NCBI GenBank assembly: GCA_947253625.1
Contig: CAMYAB010000004.1
Coordinates: 32,619-96,618 of the forward strand
DNA length: 64,000 bases
Direction of reading: 5' to 3'
Origin: an uncultured Porphyromonadaceae bacterium
GTDB taxonomy: Bacteria; Bacteroidota; Bacteroidia; Bacteroidales; Porphyromonadaceae
Numbering within the stretch: position 1 is the first letter of the stretch; the number at the start of each line of letters is the position of its first letter. The notes beneath the pieces are model-generated. The model ran no database searches and was not told the origin of the DNA. It worked only from the letters and a program-made list of their open reading frames with translations. This document shows, piece by piece, positions 1 to 9,800 of this stretch. The translations under genes were made by a program, and so were the position numbers.

Positions 1-240
1 CTCTATATCTTGCGTGATGTCCAAAAGCTCCAGTGGGCTGAGTCCGGTCCTGACCCCGATGACTTGGTTGAGGAAGTGATGGGGGGAGCTAAATCCCTCG
101 GGTGTGGTGTCGTACACCTTGGACTCGGACAATATGGTGCCCACCTTTTGTCGAATCAATGCCCTTGCATCGGACAAGGTTTGGGCTCGATCACCAAGGT
201 TGCTGCCCAGTGCCAGATAGACTTCTACTCCACCCTCCAT
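1..240 (-). CDS. folK: HPPK, 6-hydroxymethyl-7,8-dihydropterin pyrophosphokinase (partial, N-terminus)
   Basis: The gene is cut by the left window edge; the 80 visible codons are the amino end of the cytoplasmic folate-pathway enzyme that transfers pyrophosphate from ATP to hydroxymethyl-dihydropterin. The reverse-strand translation opens with MEGGVEVYLALGSNLGDR, which contains the family signature ALGSNLGDR, and continues with DTTPEGF and FLNQV, both usual in HPPK. The ATG at 238-240 follows the queA stop by 12 bases, so folK is the last visible member of the ftsX-to-queA transcription unit. Identification rests on the signature motifs; the C-terminal half lies outside the window. Confidence 0.9.
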   Translation of the reverse strand, partial: MEGGVEVYLALGSNLGDRAQTLSDARALIRQKVGTILSESKVYDTTPEGFSSPHHFLNQVIGVRTGLSPLELLDITQDIE

Positions 241-252
241 ACTCCTTATTTA

Positions 253-1302
253 TCAGATGATCAGCATCGCATCTCCATACTCGCCAAACCCATACTTTTC
301 CTTTATGGCCACCTTGTAGGCGTTCATGACATAGTCGTATCCGCCAAATGCGGCCGCATTCATCAGCATCGGGGAGAGTGGCATGTGAAATCCTGTGATC
401 ATTGCGGTGGCGACATCAAACCTGTACTCCGGGAAGATAAACTTTCCCGTCCAGCCATCGTAGGGCTTGATGAACCCATCGGTACTCACGCAGGTCTCTA
501 GGGCTTTCATGGTGGATGCGCCTACTGCGCAGATCCGGTGTCCCTCGGTTTTGGCATGATTGACTATTTGGCAACACTCAGCCGTCACAATCATGCGCTC
601 GCTTCCCATCTTGTACTTCGTCAGGTCGTCCACATCTATCTCGGAGTACATCACTCTACTGTTGTGCAGTGTCAGGGTCGGGAAGACACAGTCCTTTAGC
701 TCTAGACGCTTGAGGAGCTCTCGGCTGAAGTGAAATCCTGCCGCCGGTCCGACCACAGCACCCTCATTCTTGGCATATATAGTCTGGTACCGTTCTTGGT
801 CCTCTTCGTCCGGTTTGCGTTTGATATAGGAGGGGATGGGAGTAATCCCGTGGGCAAAAAGCTCCTCCTTGAATTCTTCGTGCGTCCCTTCGTAGATAAA
901 GCGCAGGGTACGTCCTCGAGAGGTCGTGTTGTCGATGACTTCGGCCACCAAGCTTTCGTCTTCGCCAAAGAAAAGTTTGTTGCCAATCCTTATTTTCCTA
1001 GCCGGGTCTACCAGTACATCCCACAGGAGGATTTCCGGCTTTAGCTCGCGCAACAAAAATACCTCAATAGCCGCATTGGTCTTCTCTTTATGTCCGACAA
1101 GGCGTGCCGGGAAGACCTTGGTGTCGTTGAGCACAAAAGCATCTCCGGCATCAAAATAGTCGACCAAGTCTTTGAAGAGTCGGTGCTCAATATCCCCGGA
1201 GTCCTTGTGTACGACCATCAAACGGGATTCGTCGCGAAAGTGTGCCGGCTTCTGAGCGATTAGCTCCTCCGGTAGTTTGAATTTGAATTGGGAGAGCTTC
1301 AT
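253..1302 (-). CDS. queA: S-adenosylmethionine:tRNA ribosyltransferase-isomerase
   Basis: QueA adds the epoxycyclopentane-ring precursor to 7-aminomethyl-deazaguanine in tRNA, the penultimate queuosine step. From the ATG at 1302 the product is 349 aa, the normal family length, and begins MKLSQFKFKLPEELIA, a standard QueA start. An open frame continues upstream to 1620 but overlaps the end of truB and has no QueA similarity, so the shorter start is chosen; an in-frame ATG at 1311 is a close alternative. Other family features seen are the FVLNDTKVFPARL segment, the GPTAGFHF-like GPAAGFHF segment and a THGITPIP-like AHGITPIP stretch. It lies 71 bases after truB and just before folK. Confidence 0.93.
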   Translation of the reverse strand: MKLSQFKFKLPEELIAQKPAHFRDESRLMVVHKDSGDIEHRLFKDLVDYFDAGDAFVLNDTKVFPARLVGHKEKTNAAIEVFLLRELKPEILLWDVLVDPARKIRIGNKLFFGEDESLVAEVIDNTTSRGRTLRFIYEGTHEEFKEELFAHGITPIPSYIKRKPDEEDQERYQTIYAKNEGAVVGPAAGFHFSRELLKRLELKDCVFPTLTLHNSRVMYSEIDVDDLTKYKMGSERMIVTAECCQIVNHAKTEGHRICAVGASTMKALETCVSTDGFIKPYDGWTGKFIFPEYRFDVATAMITGFHMPLSPMLMNAAAFGGYDYVMNAYKVAIKEKYGFGEYGDAMLII

Positions 1303-1373
1303 GCTTCCCATATTGTTTCTCAGTGTCTTCATATGTTTTGGAATAACCTGTTCAAAGGCACATTTGTTCAGTC

Positions 1374-2111
1374 TCAATCTTCTTGGGTCGTCTGAGACAG
1401 GATCTCTTCTATATAGTCCTGAAATTCCTCCGGCTTCAGGCCATTCTCCGTACCAAAGTCTCCCACTCTTGTCCTCCTCAGTGCAGTCAGGTGAGCACCA
1501 CTCCCCAGTGCCTGACCTAGATCTCTGGCGAGCGAGCGTATGTAGGTCCCTTTTCCGCAAGTGACCTCCAGCTCGATCTCCGGCAGTGACGCTTTGCGGA
1601 GCTTCAGCTCGTAGATCCACACCTCTCTGGGGGGCAACTCTAGATCGCTACCTTTTCTGGCCAGTTCGTAGGCCCGTGTCCCTTCCACATTGACGGCCGA
1701 AAAGAGTGGCGGGGACTGTAGGATCGGCCCCTCAAAGGCTGCAAGAGCATCGTGTATCATTTCCGAGGTGATGTGTTCGTACGGATACACCCCGTCCACT
1801 TCGGTCTCTAGGTCGTAGCTTGGTGTCGTGGCACCGAGTCGCAGGGTGGCCACATAGGTCTTGGGCATCAGTTGCACCTCCTCTATGCGCTTGGTGTACT
1901 TCCCTGTGCATAGGACGACCACACCGGTGGCCAGAGGATCCAGAGTGCCGGCGTGCCCAACCTTGATCCGCTTGACCCCCAGGGCTTTGGAGAGCAACCA
2001 CCGAAAGCGGTTGACGACATCAAAGCTCGTCCAGCCCAATGGCTTGTCGACGACTACAAACTGTCCGTCGCTAAAGGGATTGGGGGGAGTCCGGTGCGGT
2101 TGCTTATTCAT
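1374..2111 (-). CDS. truB: tRNA pseudouridine-55 synthase
   Basis: TruB makes pseudouridine 55 in the T-loop of tRNAs. The 245 aa protein has VDKPLGWTSFDVV near the start and the catalytic GHAGTLDPLATG motif with Asp58 as the expected nucleophile, then GTYIRSLARDLG, all hallmarks of the family. Its length suits a bacterial TruB with a short C-terminal domain. It begins 6 bases after the uppP stop, so the two are almost certainly cotranscribed. Confidence 0.95.
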   Translation of the reverse strand: MNKQPHRTPPNPFSDGQFVVVDKPLGWTSFDVVNRFRWLLSKALGVKRIKVGHAGTLDPLATGVVVLCTGKYTKRIEEVQLMPKTYVATLRLGATTPSYDLETEVDGVYPYEHITSEMIHDALAAFEGPILQSPPLFSAVNVEGTRAYELARKGSDLELPPREVWIYELKLRKASLPEIELEVTCGKGTYIRSLARDLGQALGSGAHLTALRRTRVGDFGTENGLKPEEFQDYIEEILSQTTQED

Positions 2112-2117
2112 CTCTGC

Positions 2118-2972
2118 TTAGTGAATGATTGCCAAGTCCATGCCCAGTGCCAGAGCTGCGAGGATTAGTCCTCCCACAATGATACGATACAGGCCAAATG
2201 CCCTAAAGCTATGGCGCTGTATGTACATGATGAAGTATCGGATCGCAACTGCGGCCACCAAAAAGGCCACCACATTCCCCACCACCAGGGTGAGCATATT
2301 GTCTTGTAGGATGGACAGCCGGTCGCTCCTAAAGAGCTTGATGACTTGGAGCAGTGAGGCTCCAAACATCGTCGGAACCGCCAAAAAGAAGCTAAACTCA
2401 GCGGCTCTTTTTCGGTCGAGCCCCACCACCATACCACCGACGATGGTGCTCATGGAGCGAGACATCCCCGGGAAAAACATGGCGATGCACTGGAAAAGTC
2501 CTATGGCAAATGCTTGTACGTAGGATATGTTTTGCCGTGTTCCCCGCTTTACCCATCGGTCGATGAAGAGCATGATCACGCCTCCGACCACAAGGTTCAG
2601 CGCAATCACCCACACCTTTCCCAGCACCTCGTCCACCCAGTCGTCAAAGAGCAGCCCCAGGACTACGGCCGGTATGAGAGCCACGATTAGCTTTAGGTAA
2701 AAGCTCACTCGCCCCACAGCCTTGCGCCATAGAGGCACCTTCTCTGATCGGAGTGCCGGCGGAACTGAAAAATCAAAAAAGTACCTGTAGTACATCAGGA
2801 CTACCGCCAAGATGGCCCCAAACTGAATCATGACCGTAAAGGCCTTGACATAGGGCGTACTCTCAATCCCCAGCAAGGCCTGAGCGATGACCATGTGGCC
2901 GGTACTCGACACCGGCAAAAACTCGGTCAGCCCCTCCACGACGGCAAGTATGATGGACTCGAATAGTGTCAT
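2118..2972 (-). CDS. uppP: undecaprenyl-diphosphatase (BacA/UppP family)
   Basis: This integral membrane enzyme dephosphorylates undecaprenyl pyrophosphate to recycle the lipid carrier used in peptidoglycan and surface-polysaccharide synthesis. The product (284 aa from the ATG at 2972) starts MTLFESIILAVVEGLTEFLP and carries the family's EGLTEFLPVSSTGH segment and an FPGMSRSMSTI segment, with multiple hydrophobic helices. The open frame extends 20 codons upstream, but the ATG at 2972 overlaps the stop of the DUF3098 gene in an ATGA arrangement and gives the family-typical start. Bacitracin resistance is a known effect of the family. Confidence 0.94.
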   Translation of the reverse strand: MTLFESIILAVVEGLTEFLPVSSTGHMVIAQALLGIESTPYVKAFTVMIQFGAILAVVLMYYRYFFDFSVPPALRSEKVPLWRKAVGRVSFYLKLIVALIPAVVLGLLFDDWVDEVLGKVWVIALNLVVGGVIMLFIDRWVKRGTRQNISYVQAFAIGLFQCIAMFFPGMSRSMSTIVGGMVVGLDRKRAAEFSFFLAVPTMFGASLLQVIKLFRSDRLSILQDNMLTLVVGNVVAFLVAAVAIRYFIMYIQRHSFRAFGLYRIIVGGLILAALALGMDLAIIH

Positions 2973-3235
2973 TTCCGGACTCTGCCACGGTATAGGATTG
3001 CGACCACCACATCCAGATATCCGATGGCGCAAATGACGGGAGCCAGCACTATCCTACGTGTGCTAAACACACTCTCGTCAAAGCTCACGCCATCCGGAGA
3101 GCTACCACCGGACATGAGTAGGTACCCGATCGTGATCAGGAGGAGTGAGAGGAGTAGGAGGTAGCCGTTGACCTTGGTAAATCCGGAGCGATAGGAGCCC
3201 TTGTCGGGCTTCGCTTCTCGTTGTTCGATATTCAT
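2969..3235 (-). CDS. small membrane protein, DUF3098 family
   Basis: An 88 aa protein with a short charged N-terminus and two hydrophobic stretches (about residues 25-42 and 63-82), so probably two transmembrane helices. Its size, the GYLLLLSLLLITIGYLLMSG pattern and its place between ftsX and uppP match the Bacteroidota family known as DUF3098; the molecular function is unknown. Its stop overlaps the uppP start by four bases, and it begins 27 bases after the ftsX stop, which points to translational coupling within a cell-envelope operon. Confidence 0.8.
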   Translation of the reverse strand: MNIEQREAKPDKGSYRSGFTKVNGYLLLLSLLLITIGYLLMSGGSSPDGVSFDESVFSTRRIVLAPVICAIGYLDVVVAILYRGRVRK

Positions 3236-3262
3236 GAGATAGCTGTGTCTACGTGTTTGTTG

Positions 3263-4147
3263 TCAGGCTCGGTAGAGCTTGTCCGCATCCATCTTGAGGT
3301 AGTGCGTGACTGCGGCGGCGGCACTCAGCCAGCTGATCAGGATGCCTAGAGCCAATACGATGCCGGCTACGATACCGGCGTTGGCCGGGGTGAGGACCGT
3401 CCGCATGATCGGGTAGGTGGTCATCACATGTGTCCATGCCCATCCAAGCAGCCCCAAGGCCACAATGGCCGAAATCACACCACTCCACACATTGGAGCGA
3501 ATGAAGGGAGCGCGAATGAACGAGGGTGTGGCACCCACCAAGCGCATCGTGTAGATCAAGAACCGCTTGGAGTAGATCAGGAGGCGTATCGTGTTGTTGA
3601 TCAGTACAGTCGAGATCAAGAGCAGTAGCAGTGCCACCACGATCATCACAAGGGTCACGGTCCGGATATTGCTGTTGAGCTCCTCCACCAGATCTTTTCG
3701 GAAGCTGACCGACTGTGTCAGTGGGTAGCTGTTGAGCTTTTGCTCAATCATTCGGATGCTGTCGGGAGAGGTGATGTAGTCGGCCTTGATATAGACCTCA
3801 AAAGTGGGAGACAAGGGGTTCCAGCCCAAAAACTCCTCCGGACTCTCGCCCAACTCCTGCGTGAGGTCGATCATTGCTTGCTCTTTGGAGAAAAACTCCA
3901 CCCCGCGCACAAAGGGCTCTTTGGTAATCAATCCCTGCATATTGGCAATCTCCGAGTCGGTGGCTTCGGGGGTCAGGAGGACCGTGAAGTTGAAGCTCTC
4001 GCGGACATAGTCCTTGAGACCGGTTGCCACTAGTCCCAGCATCGCCACCACTCCGACCAAAAAGAGTACCATGGAGATACTGATGATACTGATGATCCGT
4101 GAGTGCAAAAAGCCGGGCGCTTTTTTGCCTTGTTCGTGCTTAGACAT
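3263..4147 (-). CDS. ftsX: cell-division ABC transporter permease FtsX
   Basis: FtsX is the inner-membrane partner of the FtsE ATPase; it links the divisome to control of peptidoglycan hydrolases. The 294 aa protein has one N-terminal transmembrane helix (about 18-42), an extracytoplasmic domain with FTVLLTPEATDSEI and KEPFVRGVEFFSKEQA, and three C-terminal helices in the FtsX-family layout. No ftsE is adjacent, as is common in this phylum. A CAAAGTTA sequence at 4190-4197 (reverse complement TAACTTTG) fits the -7 box of the Bacteroidota promoter, 40-50 bases upstream of the start, but I see no matching -33 box. Confidence 0.93.
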   Translation of the reverse strand: MSKHEQGKKAPGFLHSRIISIISISMVLFLVGVVAMLGLVATGLKDYVRESFNFTVLLTPEATDSEIANMQGLITKEPFVRGVEFFSKEQAMIDLTQELGESPEEFLGWNPLSPTFEVYIKADYITSPDSIRMIEQKLNSYPLTQSVSFRKDLVEELNSNIRTVTLVMIVVALLLLLISTVLINNTIRLLIYSKRFLIYTMRLVGATPSFIRAPFIRSNVWSGVISAIVALGLLGWAWTHVMTTYPIMRTVLTPANAGIVAGIVLALGILISWLSAAAAVTHYLKMDADKLYRA

Positions 4148-4835
4148 TTCTTTGTTTTATCAAGCCTGATGGTAACTGTTCCAAACGCCCAAAGTTACCT
4201 ATTTTTCTGCACAGTGCCGAACCCCCCGAGCCACCTCCCGTCCCACAGGTTAGGCACTTGTGTCTCCTCCTAGGAGCTTCGTGATGGTCGCCACGCTGCT
4301 CGGCGCATATTTAGGAGGAAGGAAGAAAAACCCGGCAAGCTCGGAGAAAAACTCGGCAGGCTCGGAGAAAAAGATGCGCTTGTCCTATGAAAAAGATAAA
4401 ATCACTGTGTGATTTATTCAAATCACACAGTGACCTGAATAAATCACTAAGTGATTTGAAGAAATCACTTAGTGATTTGGAGTTTTTCGACCGGGAAAAA
4501 TAGTTTGGAAGTACATAGCGTGGACTTTCTAACCTTGGGTGAGGACTTTTTGACCAGTCGGAATGCCAAAGGTTTGGCCCTTAGGTGCACGCTCCGCCTG
4601 ATAAATGTGGCGATGGTGTGGTCGGAGTCGGAGTTGCGTTTTTTTCGTAAATTCGCAGAAAGGGCGCACGGCCACGTTGGATTGACAATGTCCGAGTGGG
4701 TTGCCCCCTTTTTCATCCTCCCCTTTTTGCTCCGATGTGGTGGGCCTGCACATCCGTTTGCTCGGCACTTGTCGGGATGGGGGGCTGATCGAGAAAAAGA
4801 CGACACAACCCAAAATTTTTTTTTTGACCATAAAC
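4148..4835. other. intergenic region between divergent ftsX and dpp5
   Basis: This 688-base spacer contains a possible ftsX -7 box (4190-4197) and the family B repeat (4362-4510). No gene is supported: the open frames on both strands begin inside the repeat or overlap each other and match no family I recognise. Nothing clear was found for the dpp5 promoter. Confidence 0.6.
4362..4510. repeat. family B tandem palindromic repeat, copy 1
   Basis: Four 21-base units occupy 4399-4419, 4420-4440, 4441-4461 and 4462-4482. Each contains an imperfect palindrome of the form AAATCAC-N3-GTGATTT, best preserved in the last two units. The 52 bases 4362-4413 are identical to 29967-30018 in copy 2, so the repeat extends beyond the array, and the right flank (ATAGTTTG near 4500) is also shared. 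It could be a mobile-element remnant, an RNA hairpin array or a protein-binding array; the sequence does not decide. Confidence 0.85.
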
Positions 4836-6899
4836 ATGAGTAAGGTATTGAAAAAGATGGCTATGACTGCTGTCCTCTGTGGCTCCCTCACGGTGGGTGG
4901 GGCCACACTTCCTGCATCGGCAGGATCCAAGAGATTTACCCCGGAGGCAATGATGGAGCTCTATAGGATAGGGGGTCCGGAGCTTTCGCCGGACGCTCGG
5001 CACTACCTATATACGCGTAGCAAGCCCAACTTGGCTGAAAACTCCTCCACTACCGAGATAATGCTTGGGGAGGTGGGCAAGCCCGGGGCTGCACGGGTAT
5101 TGGTGGAGGGCAAGGGGCACTCGCCCGTGTTTCTCGACAACCGTACTGTCGCATACATTACGACTGACCGGACGCCGGCTCAGGTGGCACTGATCAATAT
5201 CGATGGGAGCGGCAGGAGGGTCGTCTCGGACTATCCTTTTGAGGTGGAGGCGTTCCTTTTCTCGCCCAAGCGCGACAAAGTGGTGGTGATCCGTGAGCGT
5301 GAGTTGCCACAAATTGCCAAGCAGGAAAACCCGGACTTGGACAAAACCTCCGGCCTGATCTTTGATGACCTGATGTACAAGCACTGGGACCACTGGAATC
5401 TCACGACTCGCCAGCCCTATATCTCCACGGTCTCCTCAGATCTGAAGATCAGCTCCGATCTGACACCGGTCCTGGGAGAGGGCGAGTGGTACGAGGTCCC
5501 GACCAAGCCTTTTTCGGGCGTGGAGGATCTGAGCTGGAGCCCCGATGGCTCCAAGCTGGCCTACTCTTGTCGCAAAAAGATGGGGCTGGCGTACGCCGTG
5601 TCGACCAATACGGATATATATGTCTACGACCTGAAGAGTGGTGAGACTACCAATATCACCGAGGGAATGATGGGCTACGACACCCACCCGGCCTACTCGT
5701 CCGATGGAAGGTACATCGCCTGGATCAGCATGGAGCGTGATGGCTACGAGGCGGATCTGAAGCGTCTTTTTGTCCTGGATACCCGGACGGGGCAGAAGAC
5801 CTTTTTGAGCCGAGACTATGACAACTTTGTGGACGACTTTGCGTGGATGGACGGGGATCGTCGTATCCGATTTGTCAGCAATGATAGGGGGCTGGGGTCG
5901 CTTTTTGAGATCGACCTAAACGGTAAGGTGACCCGCACCTACAAGCCCAAGCAGGCCGATGTCACGGCCTTTTCGGGGACGGGTGATGTGGTGCTCTTTG
6001 CGATGCAGTCGATGGAGTCACCGGCTGACCTGTATTGTATGGTGGGCAAGAAACCGGTCCAAAAACTGACCACGGAGAATGATGCTTTCCTAGCCCAGTT
6101 TGGCAAAATAACGATACAGGAGCGCTGGATACCGACGACGACGGGAGAGAAGATGCTGGTGTGGGTGGTGTTGCCACCCGACTTTGATGCCACAAAAAAG
6201 TACCCCGCAATACTCTACTGCCAAGGTGGTCCGCAGAGTACGGTGAGCCAATTTTGGAGCTATCGGTGGAACATCCGCACCTTTGCCAGTGGAGGGTACG
6301 TCATGGTCCTGCCCAACCGACACGGGGTCCCGGGTTTTGGCAAAGCCTGGAACGAACAAATAAGTGGTGACTACGGTGGACAAAATATGAAGGACTACCT
6401 CACCGCCATAGACGAAGTGGCCAAGGAGCCCTATGTGGACGAAAATCGACTGGGTGCGACGGGGGCAAGCTATGGTGGCTTTTCGGTCTATTGGCTGGCC
6501 GGACACCACGAGGGAAGATTCAAGGCCCTGATGGCGCATGCCGGGATTTTCAACCTCGAGGCACAGTACCTCGAGACAGAGGAAAAGTGGTTCGCCAACT
6601 GGGATATGGGCGGTGCCTACTGGGACAAGGACAATGCGATCGCACAGCGCACTTTTGCCAACTCCCCCCATCGCTTTGTGAACAAGTGGACTGCCCCCAT
6701 CCTCATCTCGGTGGGCGACTTGGACTACAGGATTGTCTCCTCACAGGGTATGCAGGCTTTTGACGCAGCCAGGATGCATGGGCTACCCGCACGCCTCCTC
6801 TACTACCCCGATGAGAGCCACTGGATCCTACGACCACAGAATGGCGTGCTCTTTTACCGCACGTGGTTTGACTGGATGGATCGTTACCTGAAACAATGA
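4836..6899 (+). CDS. dpp5: dipeptidyl-peptidase 5-type S9 serine peptidase
   Basis: A 687 aa exported peptidase of the prolyl-oligopeptidase clan (S9). An N-terminal signal peptide (MSKVLKKMAMTAVLCGSL and on, to about residue 29) leads into a WD40/TolB-like beta-propeller and a C-terminal alpha/beta-hydrolase domain. The nucleophile is Ser545 in GASYGG, with Asp630 in GDLDYR and His662 in DESHW completing the triad. These are each three residues later than the positions I recall for P. gingivalis DPP5 (684 aa), so I assign DPP5, which removes dipeptides with hydrophobic residues in the P1 position in the periplasm. The start chosen is the ATG followed by the signal peptide; the upstream frame crosses a T-run and has no family similarity. 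Its stop overlaps the next gene's ATG. Confidence 0.85.
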   Translation: MSKVLKKMAMTAVLCGSLTVGGATLPASAGSKRFTPEAMMELYRIGGPELSPDARHYLYTRSKPNLAENSSTTEIMLGEVGKPGAARVLVEGKGHSPVFLDNRTVAYITTDRTPAQVALINIDGSGRRVVSDYPFEVEAFLFSPKRDKVVVIRERELPQIAKQENPDLDKTSGLIFDDLMYKHWDHWNLTTRQPYISTVSSDLKISSDLTPVLGEGEWYEVPTKPFSGVEDLSWSPDGSKLAYSCRKKMGLAYAVSTNTDIYVYDLKSGETTNITEGMMGYDTHPAYSSDGRYIAWISMERDGYEADLKRLFVLDTRTGQKTFLSRDYDNFVDDFAWMDGDRRIRFVSNDRGLGSLFEIDLNGKVTRTYKPKQADVTAFSGTGDVVLFAMQSMESPADLYCMVGKKPVQKLTTENDAFLAQFGKITIQERWIPTTTGEKMLVWVVLPPDFDATKKYPAILYCQGGPQSTVSQFWSYRWNIRTFASGGYVMVLPNRHGVPGFGKAWNEQISGDYGGQNMKDYLTAIDEVAKEPYVDENRLGATGASYGGFSVYWLAGHHEGRFKALMAHAGIFNLEAQYLETEEKWFANWDMGGAYWDKDNAIAQRTFANSPHRFVNKWTAPILISVGDLDYRIVSSQGMQAFDAARMHGLPARLLYYPDESHWILRPQNGVLFYRTWFDWMDRYLKQ

Positions 6900-9800
6900 C
6901 ACAGATGAAATCTATGAGAAATACCCTCGCATTACTTGCACTACTGATTGGCTCCCTGAGTGCTGTCGCACAGGAGAATGCTCCCCGATGGATCCGCTAT
7001 CCGGCCATCTCGCCGGACGGATCGGAGATAGCGTTTAGCTACCAAGGAGATATCTACAAGGTCAGTCGTACCGGAGGACCGGCCCAGCGACTGACTACGG
7101 ATGTAGCCTATGACACACAGCCTATATGGTCACCGGATGGGAGGCAGATCGCCTTTGTGAGCACCCGATACTATGGTGCGCGAGATATCTACACGATGAG
7201 TGCTCAGGGTGGCGTGGCCAAGAGGGTCACGACCCACTCGACCTCCGAGACGCCACTCTTTTTCAGCAACGATGGCAAGTACATCTACTATGCGGCTCAG
7301 ATACAGGATGAGGCCCAAAGTGCGCTGAACCCCAATAGGCGGATGAATGAAATGTATCGTATCCCCACAGAGGGCGGACGCTCTACGCTGGTGATGGGCA
7401 CACCACTCTCTGCGGCAACGCTGGATCCCAAAGGAAAGTTCGTGCTGTATGAGGACCAAAAAGGCATGGAAAACTATTGGCGGAAGCACCAGAAAAACTC
7501 GATAGCACGAGACATTGTCCGGTACGACTTTGCCACCAAGGCCTATACCCCGGTCGTGACTTCGGAGAGTGAGGATCGCAACCCTGTCCTCTCTGCAGAT
7601 GGTAGGACACTCTACTTCTTGAGCGAACGCAACGGCTCGTTCAACCTCTACTCCACCGACCTGCGGAAAGGGGCTGAGGCTAAGCAACTGACGGACTTCA
7701 AGGAGCATCCCGTGCGCTTTTTGAGCATCGCCAAGGATAACACACTGGCCTTTGCCTACGATGGTGAGCTGTACACCCTTGTCCCCGGTGGTAGGGCAGA
7801 GAAGGTGAGGGTGGAGCTACACAATGACCTAGGCCCGGATCTTGTCGAGAATCTAAGGCTAAGAGGCGGAATCACCTCGGCCGCTGTCTCGGATGATGGC
7901 AAGCAGATCGCTTTTGTCATTCGGGGTGAGGTCTTTGTCACCTCCTCGGACTACAAGACCACCAAGCGGATTACCAACACCGCGGCAGAGGAGTCTTCGG
8001 TCACCTTTGGCCCCGATGGGCGCACCCTGGTCTACGCCAGCAGGCGTGACGGGAGCAGTGATCTGTATGTCGCACGCATCGTCCGAGATGAAGAAAAGAC
8101 CTTCCCTTACGCAACGCTGATAAGGGAGGAAAAGTTGATCCCCGATGTTTCTGCCGAAAAGATGAGGCCCCTCTTTTCTCCTGATGGTAAGGAGATTGCT
8201 TTTGTTCTCGATCGGAACAAAGTGGCGGTCTATAATCTCGCAGACAAGCGCTTGCGTCGTATCGTGGACGATGGTGTGGTCAGCTATCGAGATGGGGGGA
8301 TTGACTTTGTCTGGTCTCCCGACAGCAGGTGGCTGGCCCTCAATATCACGACCAATCATCACGAACCCTATGCCGATGTCGTACTAGCAAGTGTGACGGA
8401 GGACAAGCCCACACTCCACAACCTCACCAATAGTGGCTATTTTGCCACCAACCCCCGCTTTGTCATGGGCGGAGATGCCATCATCTATGCGTCCGAACAA
8501 TACGGAATGCGCAACCACGCCTCATGGGGATCGATGAATGATGTCATGATCGTCTTCCTCAATCGTGAAGCGTACAACAAGTTTAGGCTTAGCAAGGAGG
8601 AGTATGAGCTTCTGACAGAAGCGGAGAAAACAGCGCACAAGGATGAGGAGACCTCCTCCAAAGACAAAAAAGCGACAGCCACCAAGTCGGAGACTGCACC
8701 CAAGGAGATCAGAGTGGAGCTGGAGCATATCGATCGTCGCATCCTGAGACTCACCCCCGCCTCCTCCAAGCTGGGAGATGCCTACATTACCGATGATGGC
8801 AAAAAGCTGTACTACATGGCGGCCTTTGAGGGTGGCTATGATCTGTGGGTAAAGGATCTGCGTGAGGGCGACACCAAGTTGCTCAACAAGATGAATGGTG
8901 ACTCCTTCGGCATGATCCCTGACCGAGGACAAAAGAATCTCTTTCTCGTCAGTGGTGATGACCTAAAGAAAATGGAGCTCTCCTCTGAGAAAATAAGCCC
9001 GATCAGCTACGAAGCTGAGATGAAGCTCGACCGAGGAGCCGAGCGAGCCTTCATGTACGACTATGTCTGTCGAGAGGAGGCCGAACGCTTTTACGACACC
9101 GGCATGCACGGTGTGGATTGGCCGGCCCTGACGGACCACTACCGCAAGTATTTACCCTATATTACCAATAACCACGACTTCTCCGAGATGTTGTCGGAGT
9201 TGCTGGGTGAGCTAAATGTCTCGCATACCGGATCCGGCTACGCTGCTCCCAATAGTGCACCACGTACTGCCGAGCTTGGCCTTTTCTTGGACTTCACTCC
9301 CGATGACCGGGGGCTCAGGATCCAAGAAATCGTGCCCGGAGGACCTTTTGATGTCTACAATACCAGAGTCCAGCCGGGAGACTATGTCACCGCCATAGAT
9401 GGCGTGGAGATAGGTGCGGACACCGATCTTTTCCCACTGCTGGAGGGCAAAGCCGGCAGGCCCACCCTCATCGCTTTTGCATCCAGTGGAGGCACAGCCT
9501 GGGAGGAGGTCATCAAGCCGATCACTGCATCCAAGCTCAATGCCCTACTGTACGACCGCTGGGTGGAGCATCGCGAAGCCGAGGTCGACAGCCTGTCCAA
9601 TGGACGACTGGGCTATGTACACATTCCCTCCATGGATGACGCCAGCTACCGAAAGGTGTATGCCAAAGCCCTGGGCAAGTACTACCAGAGGGAGGGGATC
9701 GTGATCGATGTGCGCTACAATGGTGGAGGACGCTTGCACGAGGATATTGAGGTCCTCTTTTCCGGGAAAAAGTACCTGACGCAGGAGATCCGTGGCGAGT

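Noticed and set aside
10..501. Plus-strand open frame over folK and queA ends
   Set aside because: It is antisense to two well-identified genes and has no recognisable motif.
4362..4510. CRISPR array
   Set aside because: Units are contiguous with no unique spacers and each is palindromic internally; no cas genes are present.
4472..4843. Plus-strand frame in the ftsX-dpp5 gap
   Set aside because: It starts inside the family B repeat, overlaps the dpp5 start in another frame and resembles no family.
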